Assembly: GCA_963969495.1 (NCBI GenBank) | Contig: OZ018322.1 | Coordinates: 156,015,848-156,079,847 of the forward strand | DNA length: 64,000 bases | Source: Ceratothoa steindachneri | Taxonomy: Eukaryota; Arthropoda; Malacostraca; Isopoda; Cymothoidae | Direction of reading: 5' to 3' | Part shown: piece after piece, positions 26,029 through 36,029 of the stretch | Layout of the letters: every line of letters begins with the position of its first letter | How positions within the stretch are numbered: the stretch's first letter is position 1 | Made by a program: the position numbers and the translations under genes | The notes under the pieces: model-generated | What the model was told of the DNA's origin: nothing | The model's input: the letters and a program-made list of their open reading frames with translations, nothing else | The model's database searches: none

Positions 26029-26840
26029 GTATGTTTGTAATGTGTCCAAGTATAAAACGAGCAAATCGAGGAGGAGTGATATCACTGGAGACAAATCATT
26101 TCGAGGAGCAGTTACACATATCGCTCGCAGGTCATACCAATCAAGTCATTTACTCCGTATTATGAGATAGCATTTACACAACTGATCTTACATCAAGATG
26201 AGTTTTATTCATTTATCATACCAAAGCACGAACATTAAGACAGTTATATTTAAGCATCATCAAAGATAAGCTCGTGAAATCGATAATCTCTCTAATTCGA
26301 ACTCCTCCTCCATTTGCTACCCAAAGCCACTAAATAAATAGAACTGCAGACTTCTTGTTTTCATCACCATTTTGCTCGACGGCAAAATCATAGGATTTCT
26401 GTTCTTCGCCTAGGCCAAAAAAATTCATCATCACCTTTTAGAGTCAGGTAATAATTTCTCGGAACGTTATTGTATCACCCAAATCCGATTTAACGATCAA
26501 CGTTTCGGAACAATCTTATGGGGAGCGCAATAGCAAAGAGGATCACAAAACGAGGTGAAATTTAAATATATCTGGTGAGTAACGAAGAGACCCTTTCATT
26601 TTCCAAACCCCCCGCATACACTAAAAAAGCAGGTACTTATTTCTAGGAATTTTTAACTCTAAAAAAGAAACAAAAATAAATATTGGAATTAATTTATTTA
26701 TCTATATTTAAGTAAAATAATTTTGGAAAAAGTCAGTTCAAATATTTTTTTCTATCTTCAATTTTTTGGTGACTTCTCCAAATAATTGAAGAACACCAAC
26801 TATAAATCAATTCTGATGACATTTGGTACTGGATATAAGT

Positions 26841-26890
26841 AGTATTATTGTAGGTGAAGGGTCGAGTACACACAAGCTCGGTCTGCTATG
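26841..26890 (+). repeat. Polinton left terminal inverted repeat
   Basis: Matches the complement of 33666-33715 at most positions over about 45-50 bp, centred on GGTGAAGGGTCGAGT and CACACAA-CTCGG. Similarity fades further in. Confidence 0.8.
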
Positions 26891-26947
26891 AAGTACTAGG
26901 AATACTGGAGCCCAATGTTCGTGAATGAAGTAGATTAATTTATCAGA

Positions 26948-27287
26948 CATTAAAAAATACAGAAGGATTCAGTTGGGATAATAATGGGGTGATTAAAATC
27001 GACGGTAAAAGACTACTCCAATCTAACATTATCACCCTCCTTAATGGTTTAACTAGAACGTTGAAAAGACAAGCCCCATCCCCCTCTTCTGGAAAGAAGT
27101 AAGAGCAAAGTTAATACCATCTAATTTCATGAAATCTATTATAAAAAATTGGCAACGCCGGATAAAATTAGGAAATATTACTCATGCATTAACTTCTTCC
27201 ACTTCAGCCACAAGGGTTTGCGCAAACACACGTCGTATTTATCACTATCGCCAACAACCCAAAATAGGGAACTGGTTGAATTATTAA
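26948..27287 (+). pseudogene. Small Polinton-associated ORF, frameshifted
   Basis: The frame reads GFSWDNNGVIKIDGKRLL, then SNIITLLNGLTRTLKR up to a stop at 27103. A +1 frame then continues with AKLIPSNFMKSIIKNWQRR to a stop at 27287. The pattern W-D-x-x-G-x-I-x-I-x-G-K followed by S-N-I-I-x-L-x-N resembles a short protein often found next to Polinton integrase genes, whose role I do not know. It sits first inside the left terminal repeat. One frameshift. Confidence 0.5.
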
Positions 27288-27439
27288 TCAATTTTACTGA
27301 TAGAAATGGCAACTAGATGGTCCAATCAAATAATTGTAAAAGGATAAGTGGCAACTCCACTGTTATATTAATACAAGAAAAAACCTGAAAATTCAAACTG
27401 CGTTTGAGAAACTCTATCCTAATGGCATTTGTCCCACTG

Positions 27440-28113
27440 TCTGTCCAAATTCACACGAATACTAACGCGTAAGAAGCTATGTCTCGATTCCGGGTGAAGC
27501 AAATTATACAACAAGAATATAAAATTAATATATTCAGCCATTTGAAGATTTCTAGAACAAAATTCGGTTATGTTAGAGTGATCTTTAAAAATACCTACGG
27601 AAGAACTCGCTATAACAATAAACTATTCCTTAGTGAGGATGAATTTTGGCTTGTGTTTGCTGCAATACACAGGTTAAAACAGGAAATTTCCCCTATTTTG
27701 ATAATTTGGTGTAGGACTACGGTGTAAAGCAGTTAAAGTGTGTAGTGGAGGCCAACCTTAACAGTCTATTTCCAAGAATCCATTTCGGGATTTACTGGAA
27801 AAGGGATGAAGAGTTCATGCCTACACGATTTAAAAATGTGCTGTAAAATGAATATGGATTCAACACTTTTATAAAACTTGAAGACAAGTTTCATCAAAGT
27901 TTTCGTAAAATGAAATGCTTACAGGATGCGGTTGATGTCTGTTATCTTACATTCAACGATGGACTTGATGAATGGCGAAAACTTAAACCGACCATCACAG
28001 AAGTTGAGTATATAAAAAATATCTCGTTTGATGAGTTTCCCTGTTTTCTCAAAAAGAGGAGGAACAGTATCGAACTTGTTAAAGAATTTGTCTTCAGGGA
28101 TCTTCACGATTAA
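27440..28113 (+). pseudogene. Polinton cargo ORF A, unknown function, frameshifted
   Basis: Two overlapping frames form one likely gene: SRFRVKQIIQQEYKI up to EISPILIIW (27479-27727), then in another frame KQLKCVVEANLNSLFPRIHF, FKNVL, a stop at 27842, and KLEDKFHQSFRKM up to LVKEFVFRDLHD, stop at 28113. About 215 residues in total, mixed charge, no signal peptide, transmembrane stretch or nucleotide-binding motif that I can see. In particular there is no GxxxxGK loop, so it is not the packaging ATPase. Not recognised. Its place between the terminal repeat and the integrase suggests an element-specific accessory gene. Confidence 0.5.
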
Positions 28114-28171
28114 GTCACCATTACATGTAAAGAAAATTGAATAAAATATCTATTTATTAACCAGTCTCACC

Positions 28172-28531
28172 ATGGAAGTCCAGAGGGTGGAGTGTCACCA
28201 GTCTGCGTCATCAAGACTTGCAAGAAGAAAGTTTAAGTTTACCCAAGATAGAAATAATATTTTATCAGAGCACAATTATTTAAAAAATATGTTTATTCAA
28301 ATACTGGATCATATAAAAAATCCTTCTGATACTAATTTTAAAAAATATAAGGTTGGATTAAAAATAAACATTGATCACTTTTACCCGTTACATATCGACT
28401 ACCGATTTCCCGATTCGATTAATCCAGCTCTTTTGATTCAGAGAATCAGTAAATGTATACAAAGTAATAAGGTTGCGAACATCCATGAAATTCTAATTGA
28501 AATTATGTATTTTAATCTAGATGTAAAATAA
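28172..28531 (+). CDS. Polinton cargo ORF B, unknown function
   Basis: An intact 119-codon frame starts at ATG 28172 (MEVQRVECHQSASS) and ends at TAA 28531. The start is basic and serine-rich (SRLARRKFKF). The middle is rich in N, K, I and Y, with a possible helix at ALLIQRISKCIQ. No known motif was recognised. It is the only unbroken frame of appreciable length in the element. The 60 bp upstream and the first codons resemble 62690-62760 near the second Polinton, where an ORF begins MEVKRM. The shared part is mostly leader, so it may be a common promoter or 5' untranslated region, with different proteins attached. Function unknown. Confidence 0.5.
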   Translation: MEVQRVECHQSASSRLARRKFKFTQDRNNILSEHNYLKNMFIQILDHIKNPSDTNFKKYKVGLKINIDHFYPLHIDYRFPDSINPALLIQRISKCIQSNKVANIHEILIEIMYFNLDVK

Positions 28532-28608
28532 AATTGGATTCTAAGTTAAAATATCTTTTCATTAAATAGTTATATAAGAGTGTAAGCTAATCAGATATTC
28601 AGTTAGAA

Positions 28609-29656
28609 ATGAACCCTCGATTGTTACGCTTATATACATTCCCGAGTCTACCAACATCTCTTGCTGGGGTAAATATACTACACCAGTGTAAAAAAGATCG
28701 CCAAAAAATATGATGTGGAAAGCTTTCTCTCAGGTTTGGCTAACTATACATTACATAAACCCGTTCAAAAAAGATTCAAGACCAAACACGTAAAAGCGCA
28801 TGGTTCTAACGAGATTTGGCAACTAGATTTAACTGTGATGTCCAAATATGAAAGTTTTAATTATGGCGTACGCTCCATACTCTTTGTAATTTACGTATAT
28901 TCTAGATATCTCTGGTTAATTCCTTTAAAGCGAAAGACGGACCAGGTAGTGTCAAATGCTGTAAGAAATCTCAGGGATGAATCCGGATAGATTCCAGGTT
29001 ATGTATGTTCTGATGATGGAGAAAAGTTTAAAGGAAATAAGAAGAAATGTTTATTAAGCGAATTTAATATCAGCATTTATCATGTTCACTCTCTAAACAA
29101 AGCTAGTCTTGTAGAGCGTGTACAAAGAACAATAAATGAAAGACTTTTCAGATACTTTACTTTTAATAATACCTGGAAATACATCGACGTATTAGATGAT
29201 TTTGCAAAGGCTTATAATAATTCTAGACATAGAATGATTGAGAACACACCGTTGAAAGTTCTATACGATGTTGCTATACCGAAGCAGAGAGTTAAAGGTA
29301 AAAAAAAGAGCTTTATATATAAGACCGGTGATTATGTTCGAATCTTACATGTTTCCAGAAAATTTTAAAAAGGGTACGAAATAGGCTTGAGTGAGGAAAT
29401 CTACAAGATATAAAAAAATTCAAATGTATAAGCCTTGTATTATATTGAAGATTTAAATTAAGAACGAATTGAAGGTGGGGTTTATAAAGAAGAACTACAG
29501 AAAGTAAAATTTGGCTCCCGTAAGAAATATGTAGGGGAGAGGATAGTTAAAGCGAAAGGACATGGAAAAAACAAGCTATATTTAGTAAAATGGCGAGGGT
29601 ACTCAGAATCGTTCAACTTATATATCAAGGCATGTGATCTCACCCTAAAATCTTGA
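28609..29656 (+). pseudogene. INT: Polinton integrase with C-terminal chromodomain, broken
   Basis: Starts at ATG 28609 (MNPRLLRLYTFPSL). A frameshift near 28690 leads into KKYDVESFLSGLANYTLHKP, the helical N-terminal part. The retroviral-type core shows WQLDLTV (first catalytic D), VIYVYSRYLWLIPLK, a TAG at 28988, CSDDGEKFKG (second D), then NKASLVERVQRTINERL (catalytic E) and YNNSRHRMIENTP. After further stops, an SH3-like part (TGDYVRI) is followed by KYVGERIVKAKGHGKNKLYL and VKWRGYSESFN, a chromodomain. The DDE triad is preserved. The D that usually precedes the SRY motif (VIDVFSRY) is Y here. Family and domain order are typical of Polintons. At least one frameshift and four internal stops make it inactive. 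Confidence 0.92.
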
Positions 29657-29720
29657 TGAAATACATTCAGGAAATTATATAAAGGTGGGAGATGTGGAAG
29701 GTTTTATATCAGTTGTGAAG

Positions 29721-30595
29721 ATGGAGCCAGAGAGTTTTTATGTCAGCCTACCTTCCTCATCCTCCCTGGATTTTTACCCTCAAAATATCATGCCTGATTA
29801 TAGAATTGAGTTGCCCAAATCCATAATAACAAACTTCAGGCAGTATGAAGTAAGTCTTTGTGAGTTTTAATTGACAGGGAATATCTATAATGTTACTAAG
29901 TCTACACACGCATTCACAGTCTATCAGAAAATCGCGGAAGTAAACAAAGTAAACAATTGTGCATCCAATTCTATATTGGCAAGAGGAAAGGTAACAAAAA
30001 TAAAAGAAATTTACTATGCTTATGATGAGATATGTTAGACGCTAGATATTACAAAAATGAAAAAGCACTCATAGAGAAAATGAATCTGAAAATGAAACAA
30101 ATATTATTATTTCAAGATTTAATGTTTCAATCTGACAGAAAGCAACGGAAAATGCCTACTGATTATATGTTAATGCTCACTTCAGGTTCATTGCTCAATG
30201 TGAAAAGGAAAGAAAATCTTTTAATTCATCTTTTAAAAGAATTTTTCACTATAATGAAACGATCTATCAGAGATGATATCCCAAAATTAAATCATTGTAT
30301 AGCGTTAAATATAGATTTTACTGCTCTCATATCTCATCTGAGATCATGTTACATTCATTATAACCTTGTAGACTATCAGTTAGTAGGCAGCACACAGTCG
30401 TGACTGATGAGAATTATTCATCTTCCTTTCAATTTTGGTTCATTCAGTATAACTTTTGATAATCCACACTATCTGAATCTAAGCTCTGGAGACTTGAGAT
30501 CAATTTATATTTATATAAGAAAGGTTGAAGGGGAAAAATTTCCATTCTTTGTTGGTCATTTGATGATAAAACTACACATAAGGAGTAAACATTAA
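29721..30595 (+). pseudogene. Polinton penton-type (minor capsid) protein, broken
   Basis: ATG 29721 opens MEPESFYVSLPSSSSLDF, the usual start of the Polinton protein that carries FYVxLPSxxS near its N-terminus; the in-frame ATG at 29685 is less likely. IELPKSIITNFRQYEVSL follows and then a stop at 29870. The middle is read in other frames (30032-30403), ending CYIHYNLVDYQLVGSTQS. The C-terminal part has LLRIIHLPFN-like sequence, FDNPHYLNLSSGDLRSIYIY and FPFFVGHLMIKLHIR, stop at 30595. The D-x-Q-L-V-G and PHY-x-x-L-S motifs with a terminal V-x-L-H-x-R are those I associate with the Polinton penton-like protein. It lies between INT and the major capsid gene, as usual. At least three frame breaks. 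Confidence 0.78.
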
Positions 30596-30608
30596 ATGAT
30601 AATTTAAA

Positions 30609-30928
30609 ATGTTGAATGGACCACGCGTGTTTAAAGAGTTAAGAGCCCAGAGGATAAATGGTCTTGGATCCCTCTTCTCTTCCATATTTAGAAAGGCAGC
30701 ACCATATCTAAAGAGTGGTGCTCGAAACTAGGAAAAAAAGCTATTTCAGCCGGTTTTGATACTGTTGAGGATATTGTGGATGGAAAGAGTTCAAAGCAAG
30801 CTCTGAGAAACAAGCTGGGAAGGATAAAAAATAATATCAATAAAGATACTAGACAGTATATTAGAAGAAAGTTAAAATCTGAGAGGGATAATGAGAGGAA
30901 ATCAGAAAAAGATAGGTGTAATAAATAA
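30609..30928 (+). pseudogene. Small Polinton virion-type protein, frameshifted
   Basis: ATG 30609 reads MLNGPRVFKELRAQRINGLG, then SLFSSIFRKAAPYLKSGA. A frameshift near 30735 leads to KKAISAGFDTVEDIVDGK, SSKQALRNKLG and a very basic tail ending KSEKDRCNK, stop at 30928. The pattern G-L-G-x-x-F-x-x-x-F-R-x-x-x-P followed by K-x-G-x-x-x-x-x-D-x-x-x-G-K is shared by a small protein lying before the capsid gene in many Polintons. Its role is unproven; a minor virion component is a reasonable inference. One frameshift, otherwise well kept. Confidence 0.65.
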
Positions 30929-31084
30929 ACGAAAATGAATGAATAAGAAGTTGAAGAATAGATGAAAGTTGAAACTAGATGATGAAGAGGCTGGGGATGT
31001 TTTTTTTCTCATAATATAAACCATTAGACATTTCATAGATGTTTTCATAAATATATCAACTGCTGTAAATCTTACACGGGTAAA

Positions 31085-32371
31085 ATGAATGCTCTTCATC
31101 CAACAAGTGATATCTGTTCGAAGACAGAACTCGATTTGTTTACTGTTCCACCAAACCAAACTTCCACCGTTGAAATCAATTATCAGTCTTGCTCTCTCTT
31201 AACAATACATATCTCTTCCAACCTAACACCGGTTAAATAGTATGTATCTGGTAACGGAGAGTATTATGTAGACCCTAGTGAGGTTTATCTTTATATTAAA
31301 GCAAGAATTGTAAAGTCAAACGGAAGCCGACTTCTAGATGGGGAAAATGTTTTTCCTGAGAATAATATTCTTAAGACTTTGTTCAGCAAAATTGATATTT
31401 GTTTAAATGAAATATCTGTAAATTTGATTGGAAATAATTAACCTTATCGTACATATTAAGAGACCCTGTTTAACTATACTGTAAAAGAAAAAACTACTTT
31501 TCTTTCCACTGCAGGATATTACTCTATTAAAGAAAGTATAGAAAAGAAATATAGCAGATCTCAACAAAAACTAATTGATGTATATCGAAAACTAATCGCC
31601 GATTTCTTCTCACAACATAAGATGTAATTAATGGAGTCTCAATAAAGATAAAGTTATCCAGGGAACCACATTCACTTACACTATTTATCAGCCAGACCTG
31701 TTTAGAAGCTAAAATAGAATTATTAGAGAGTTTTCATTACATTAGAAAAGTCCGTCTCTCAGAACCAGGTTATCTAGAGATGGAAAATGGGTTGCTTACA
31801 TCAAACGCTAAGTACCCTATCACACAAGTTCGCATGCGAAATTTTACAATTGTAAGCAGAATATCAGTGAGGAGTGTGGATAATATCACTATGGGGCGAA
31901 TACCTACACACATGGTTATAGGAATGGTTGGCTATTCTGCATTTTTCTGGTAGTTTTGATGCATCACCATTTAAATTTGAACCTTATAGTGTGGATCGCA
32001 TCACTATGTAAGTAAACGGGAATAAAGTTGAAAAAACCATTTGAATTAGACTATCCGGACGATACAGATCCAGTTACATCAAGGGCTTTTTACTCGTTAT
32101 ATAACGATATAGGGTGTAGTGGAGGTGGGAAGAGTATTGGACTTACGTATTAACAATTTATAAAAACTAAAAATATTTATTGTATTAACCTAAATTAGGA
32201 CAAGAGTACTACTTCTCTTGGAGACTGCTCCAATCCTATACAACAGGGAACATTATCGGTACAGTTACAGTTTAAATCTCCATTAATAGAACCAGTCTCC
32301 CTTGTTATATATGCAGAGTTTCAGTCTAATATTGAGATAGATAAGTCTAGGACCAAATTAGTTTATTCATA
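31085..32371 (+). pseudogene. MCP: Polinton major capsid protein, broken
   Basis: ATG 31085 begins MNALHPTSDICSKTELDLFT, then VPPNQTS. One frame with single stops continues with YVSGNGEYYVDPSEVYLYIK, RIVKSNGSRLL, NNILKTLFSKIDICLNEIS, PYRTY and LFNYTVKEKTTFLS to a stop at 31627. Later parts are read in shifted frames: SVRSVDNITMGRIP, FDASPFKFEPYSVDRI, PVTSRAFYSLYND and the C-terminal GTLSVQLQFKSPLIEPVSLV and EFQSNIEIDKSRT, stop at 32371. The order EL-D-L-F, D-x-x-x-x-Y-x-x-V-K, PYR-Y and a final double-jelly-roll-type strand with EID matches the F54H12.2-like capsid proteins of Polintons. About 430 residues, near normal length. At least four stops and two frameshifts. Confidence 0.85.
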
Positions 32372-32376
32372 ATAAA

Positions 32377-32786
32377 ATGAATGCAGTAGAAATAGAAGAA
32401 CTATTGAATCGAGATAAAACTACAAAACGAGTTTTTCATGGATGTTTTGCGAGAGACACTGATTTATGTTTACCTTTAAAACTGCCAGCAGCTTATATAA
32501 TTAATCTGGACAGCAGCCATCGACGTGGTTTGCATTGGATAGCTTTGTTTGTTAACAAAAAAGTTTGTATTATTTTGACAGCCTATGTCTAGGGTTCCAG
32601 AATGATGTTTATATTCGTAAAAAAATAGTAAAAGGAAATAAAATTACTATCGTCAATCCATTCAGATTTCAGAGTTACTTTTCAAACTCATGTGGCTTGT
32701 TTTGTGTCTATTTCATTCAGCAGATGACACACGGTAAATCAATCGAACTTCTATTAAGAAATTTGATTTATTTAATTATCAAATAA
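32377..32786 (+). pseudogene. PRO: Polinton adenain-like cysteine protease, frameshifted
   Basis: ATG 32377 (MNAVEIEELLNRDKTTKRVF) leads to FARDTDL, YIINLDSSHRRGLHWIALF with the catalytic histidine in LHW. A frameshift near 32570 leads to YYFDSLCLGFQN (the catalytic acid in FDS), then NPFRFQSYFSNSCGLFCVYF with the catalytic cysteine in SCG. The order H, D, Q, C-G is that of C5/Ulp-type proteases; Polinton PRO is thought to process virion proteins. It starts six bases after the capsid stop, as in a tight gene cluster. Catalytic residues are kept; the single frameshift is the only clear break. Confidence 0.88.
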
Positions 32787-32882
32787 ACGAAGAAATCGTT
32801 GTAAAGAATACATTTAATAGAATTATTTTTTTTTTCATCCTGTACACTCAATAAAATTAATTGTGTATCGTATTGACAAATT

Positions 32883-32885
<3 letters not shown>

Positions 32886-32938
<53 letters not shown>
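32886..32938. repeat. (TA)n microsatellite within Polinton
   Basis: About 53 bp of TA between the protease gene and the right end. Confidence 0.95.
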
Positions 32939-32945
<7 letters not shown>

Positions 32946-33098
32946 TTGTTATGTAACCTGGTAGTATAAATTAAATATTTATTTTCAATTTACTAATCTG
33001 GAAAAAATATATGCATATTTCTGTTTAATAGCAAAATAAATCATTAGATTAAGCTAGACTTTTTAACCAAAAAAAAACATTTAAAAAATGAAAGAAAA

Positions 33099-33185
33099 TC
33101 ACTTATTCTGTGAAACGCCGAAATGTTCAAGAAAATCACAAATCTCTTCACAAGATTTCCACTCATCTTCTGTCAGGTCTTTCAT
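33099..33185 (-). pseudogene. hAT transposase-like scrap
   Basis: A 28-codon minus-strand frame reads MKDLTEDEWKSCEEICDFLE, then HFGVSQ. The L-T-x-x-E-W-x-x-x-x-x-I-x-x-x-L-x-x-F pattern is a common block of hAT transposases. It lies inside the right arm of the Polinton, so it would be a nested fragment. Only one motif supports it. Confidence 0.35.
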
Positions 33186-33344
33186 TTCTTTACACTTAGT
33201 TAAAAAAAAATAAAATATCGTACGATGGAAAAAGCTTCCTCCCAACAAGCTGTGATCTATAATAATTAAATAAGGAAGGTTTGGAATGGGGAGAGGAGTT
33301 GGGGGGGTAAGGGTGGGAAAGGTGAGATTGGTCGATGATCCAGT

Positions 33345-33615
33345 TTAAACAAAATATAGCTATCTCTTTACTTCATTTTGACCTCTTAGAGAAAACGAAG
33401 AAGCAATATTTGCGTCCTTATTTATCGATTGGAAAACATTTGGGCCAATCAAAGATAACTATATCTTTTCTTCATTAAATCTCGTGACCTGAAAATCAAA
33501 ATAGAGGAGAGATAAACATCCAAATAAACAATATACAAAGGAATCGTGGAAAGCGTTTTAGAGCGAAGGGCCAATCAAAGATAACTATCTCTTCGCTTCA
33601 TTAAATCTTATGGTA
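33345..33615 (+). repeat. Subterminal direct repeats of the Polinton
   Basis: GGGCCAATCAAAGATAACTA followed by TCTCTT/TATCTTTTCTTCATTAAATCT occurs at about 33441 and 33567, and a weaker third version lies at about 33350. Spacing is near 126 bp between the two clear copies. No match at the left end was noticed. Confidence 0.65.
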
Positions 33616-33665
33616 AGGAGACTTGAGTGCGAGTCTATGTACGTGTGTACGTATTTGGATATGCT

Positions 33666-33715
33666 CATAGGGTGCCGAGTTTGTGTGCACTCGACCCTTC
33701 ACCTAAAATACTACT
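33666..33715 (-). repeat. Polinton right terminal inverted repeat
   Basis: Complement of the left terminal repeat at 26841-26890, including TCGACCCTTCACCTA. The outermost triplets differ slightly (ACTACT). Confidence 0.8.
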
Positions 33716-33719
33716 ACTG

Positions 33720-34980
33720 ACACATTATCAATGAAAATTAAGCCTCTTAGACAAGGCACTAGATGTCAATTATGTTTTGAATTTTGATATGTGTAATAGT
33801 CCTGAGTGCTAGGTTAATATATTTGGTATAAGTTATCTCTACCATTGAGGTAAAATGGTAGAGTGAGAGATTTAATTAAATAAAACACTTTTATTAGAGC
33901 GAACTTCTCCGTAGGTTCCATCCTTAATTTAGAGACATTCTGGACTAATGAGAGCGTATGTAAATCCTCAATTCATAAAAAAATGTTTAAATTAAGCGGG
34001 TAGAAATGCAAAATTAGCACTATTTTTCGGGAATCTCGTCTAACACTCTCTTCTCATACTACAAATCCTAATAAAGAAAGCGACGTGACAGGAAACCCTA
34101 CTTTTTCCTAGTTATCTTCACAATATACATCTGCATCCGAGGCAGGCATGGTCTTATACGCGATAGGAGCTGTTCAATTATACTAACAAAATCGCAAACA
34201 GCATCTATTAGGTTTTTACGAGAAGTAGCAATCCATATGAAAAGCCATTGGTGGAAAACTGTAAGGTGCTAGGTTCGACCCGGACATTTTTGCTTTATAA
34301 TATTATTCAAATTTCTACATTAGATTTTGTAGCCTTCAAGTACCAAAAAAACTTGTCTAAGCTATCTGAATTAAAAATCGAAACCATTCACTTCGTCGGA
34401 CACTCAAATATAGTAAATACTTGGCTGCAATGAACTCATCATTACTTTCAATCGGGGGAAAAATAGCTTGGATATGTAATGGAGAAATTTTCTCGCTGTC
34501 GTAGAATGGACTCTCGACGATATACCATATATAACTATTCGTTGAGGGAACTTCTTTAATTATCTTTAGAGTGCGTGGATGTCTAGGATGGCAGATATTA
34601 TGTATCTTCCATATGCTTAAGAAGTGGAACTGAGCTTAAGGATAATAATATTGCTATCATTAATAAAATAGTTTTATTAATAATAACTATCAACAACACA
34701 CAAAACGGAAAATATTGACATAAACAGAGAATGGAAAGGGTCGTGTGGAATCTAGCTAATCCGTGGATTAAAATAGATTTAAAAAGGTAAAACAAATATA
34801 AAGTCAAAGGGATGGGATGGTTCGCTAAACCATTTAAAGCACCGGATAGAGTTGACCAAAAGGGTTAAATACTCAAAGGTAACGTTCGGATTACGTAATT
34901 ATACTTGTTGTGCAGAGGAAGGCGACGTGAAGGAATTTTCGGTCCGCTGGCGAGTTCCAGCCGAAGGGAGGGGAATTAAA
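33720..34980. other. No gene seen
   Basis: AT-rich unique-looking DNA with only short frames. Confidence 0.55.
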
Positions 34981-35006
34981 TGATCCTGACGTTGCGTATT
35001 GGGAAT

Positions 35007-35466
35007 GAGAACCGTTTCTTGACGAACGGCTTGAAGAACAATGGCTGTTTTTCGTTGTTCTCTTCTGAACAACAGGGGGGGGGGAACCGTCTCTTGTCTA
35101 CGGGCTCGAGAACAATGGCTGTTCTAATGTTGTTCTCTTCTAAACAACAGGGAAAGGGTGAGAACCGTTTCTCGTCAACGGGCTCAAAAGAACAATGGCT
35201 GTTTTACGTTGTTCTCTTCTGAACAACAGGGGGAGGGATGAGAACCGTTTCTTGACGAACGGCTTGAAGAACAATGGCTGTTTTTCGTTGTTCTCTTCTG
35301 AACAACAGGGGGGGGGGGAACCGTCTCTTGTCTACGGGCTCGAGAACAATGGCTGTTCTAATGTTGTTCTCTTCTAAACAACAGGGAAAGGGTGAGAACC
35401 GTTTCTTGTCAACGGGCTCAAAAGAACAATGGCTGTTCTAAAGTTTTTCTCTTTCTGAACAACAGG
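35007..35466 (+). repeat. Higher-order tandem repeat (2 x 233 bp, six subunits)
   Basis: Subunits of about 78 bp each contain GAACCGT-TCTTG, CGGGCT-GAGAACAATGGCTGTT and GTTGTTCTCTTCT-AACAACAGGG. Three different subunits form a 233-bp block that is repeated (starts at 35007 and 35240). The two blocks are nearly identical at first and diverge in the last subunit. AACAATGG and its near-complement within each subunit could form stems. The several open frames here are by-products of the periodicity. Confidence 0.88.
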
Positions 35467-35469
35467 GGA

Positions 35470-36010
35470 AGCCTTGTGGACTTGGCGTCACGAAGGTTCA
35501 AACCTTGGCACTCAAGGGATATTGTCCTTCTTCTGGACAAGTGATGGTGAATCTCGAGGTCGAGGTCCCTTGGTGCACAAGGTGAGAGTGGGTCGTAATG
35601 ATGTTTCGCGACGAAAATCTGGATCTCCAATCTGAATCTTAGTGGTTAAGTTTCCATATAAATAGCCGGGAAATCTCCTTGGCGTGGGGGACAATGGAGC
35701 GGGAGCTTCGAGGGAATGCACAGCCGAGCCTAGAGAACAATGCCTTATCTGCCCATAAGCCTAACTCAATCTGGCGAGGTCGGCGAATGGGGCGACGGGG
35801 GAAGATAAACCTCCTTGTTTAAACATTGAGTCAGGTGGCTGCGATAAGGCGCCAGGCTTCAAAGCGAAGATGCACGTGGGTTGCATCGTGGTTTTAAATA
35901 ACATGTGATAGTGGTTGAAAATTAAGCGGCCTCAACCCGTTCTATCACACTCGCTACTAACCTTTATTGCTTTATATTATTTAATTACTCCATTAAAAAA
36001 TTTCAGATTA
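35470..36010. other. Moderately GC-rich stretch, no gene recognised
   Basis: Contains a TATA-like CATATAAATAG at about 35656 and an imperfect hairpin at 35904-35949 (TGTGATAG and CTATCACA). It could be part of a retroelement, but I could not find matching ends or duplications. Confidence 0.4.
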
Positions 36011-36029
36011 TCTTAGACGGAATTCAAAA

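Larger units (their letters stand above)
26841..33715 (+). mobile_element. Polinton/Maverick element, short and decayed
   Basis: The left end reads AGTATTATTGTAGGTGAAGG, then GTCGAGTACACACAAGCTCGG. The right end, complemented, reads AGTAGTATTTTAGGTGAAGG, then GTCGAGTGCACACAAACTCGG. This is an inverted repeat recognisable over about 50 bp. Between the ends lie, all on the plus strand: a small conserved ORF, two unknown ORFs, a retroviral-type integrase with chromodomain, a penton-type protein, a small Polinton protein, the major capsid protein and a cysteine protease. This is the Polinton gene set, but DNA polymerase B and the packaging ATPase are not visible and the total of 6.9 kb is well under the usual 15-20 kb. 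I see no clear 6-bp target duplication. All genes carry stops or frameshifts. Confidence 0.85.

Noticed and set aside
27440..28113. ORF A as the Polinton packaging ATPase
   Set aside because: No Walker A (GxxxxGK) or Walker B motif is visible in any frame.
34980..35377. Repetitive frames with ENRFLTNGLKNNGCF-like units
   Set aside because: The frames exist only because the tandem repeat subunits lack stops in that phase; both strands are similarly open.
35904..35949. Hairpin TGTGATAG / CTATCACA as a histone-type or terminator stem-loop
   Set aside because: The stem is interrupted, the loop is long and no gene precedes it.
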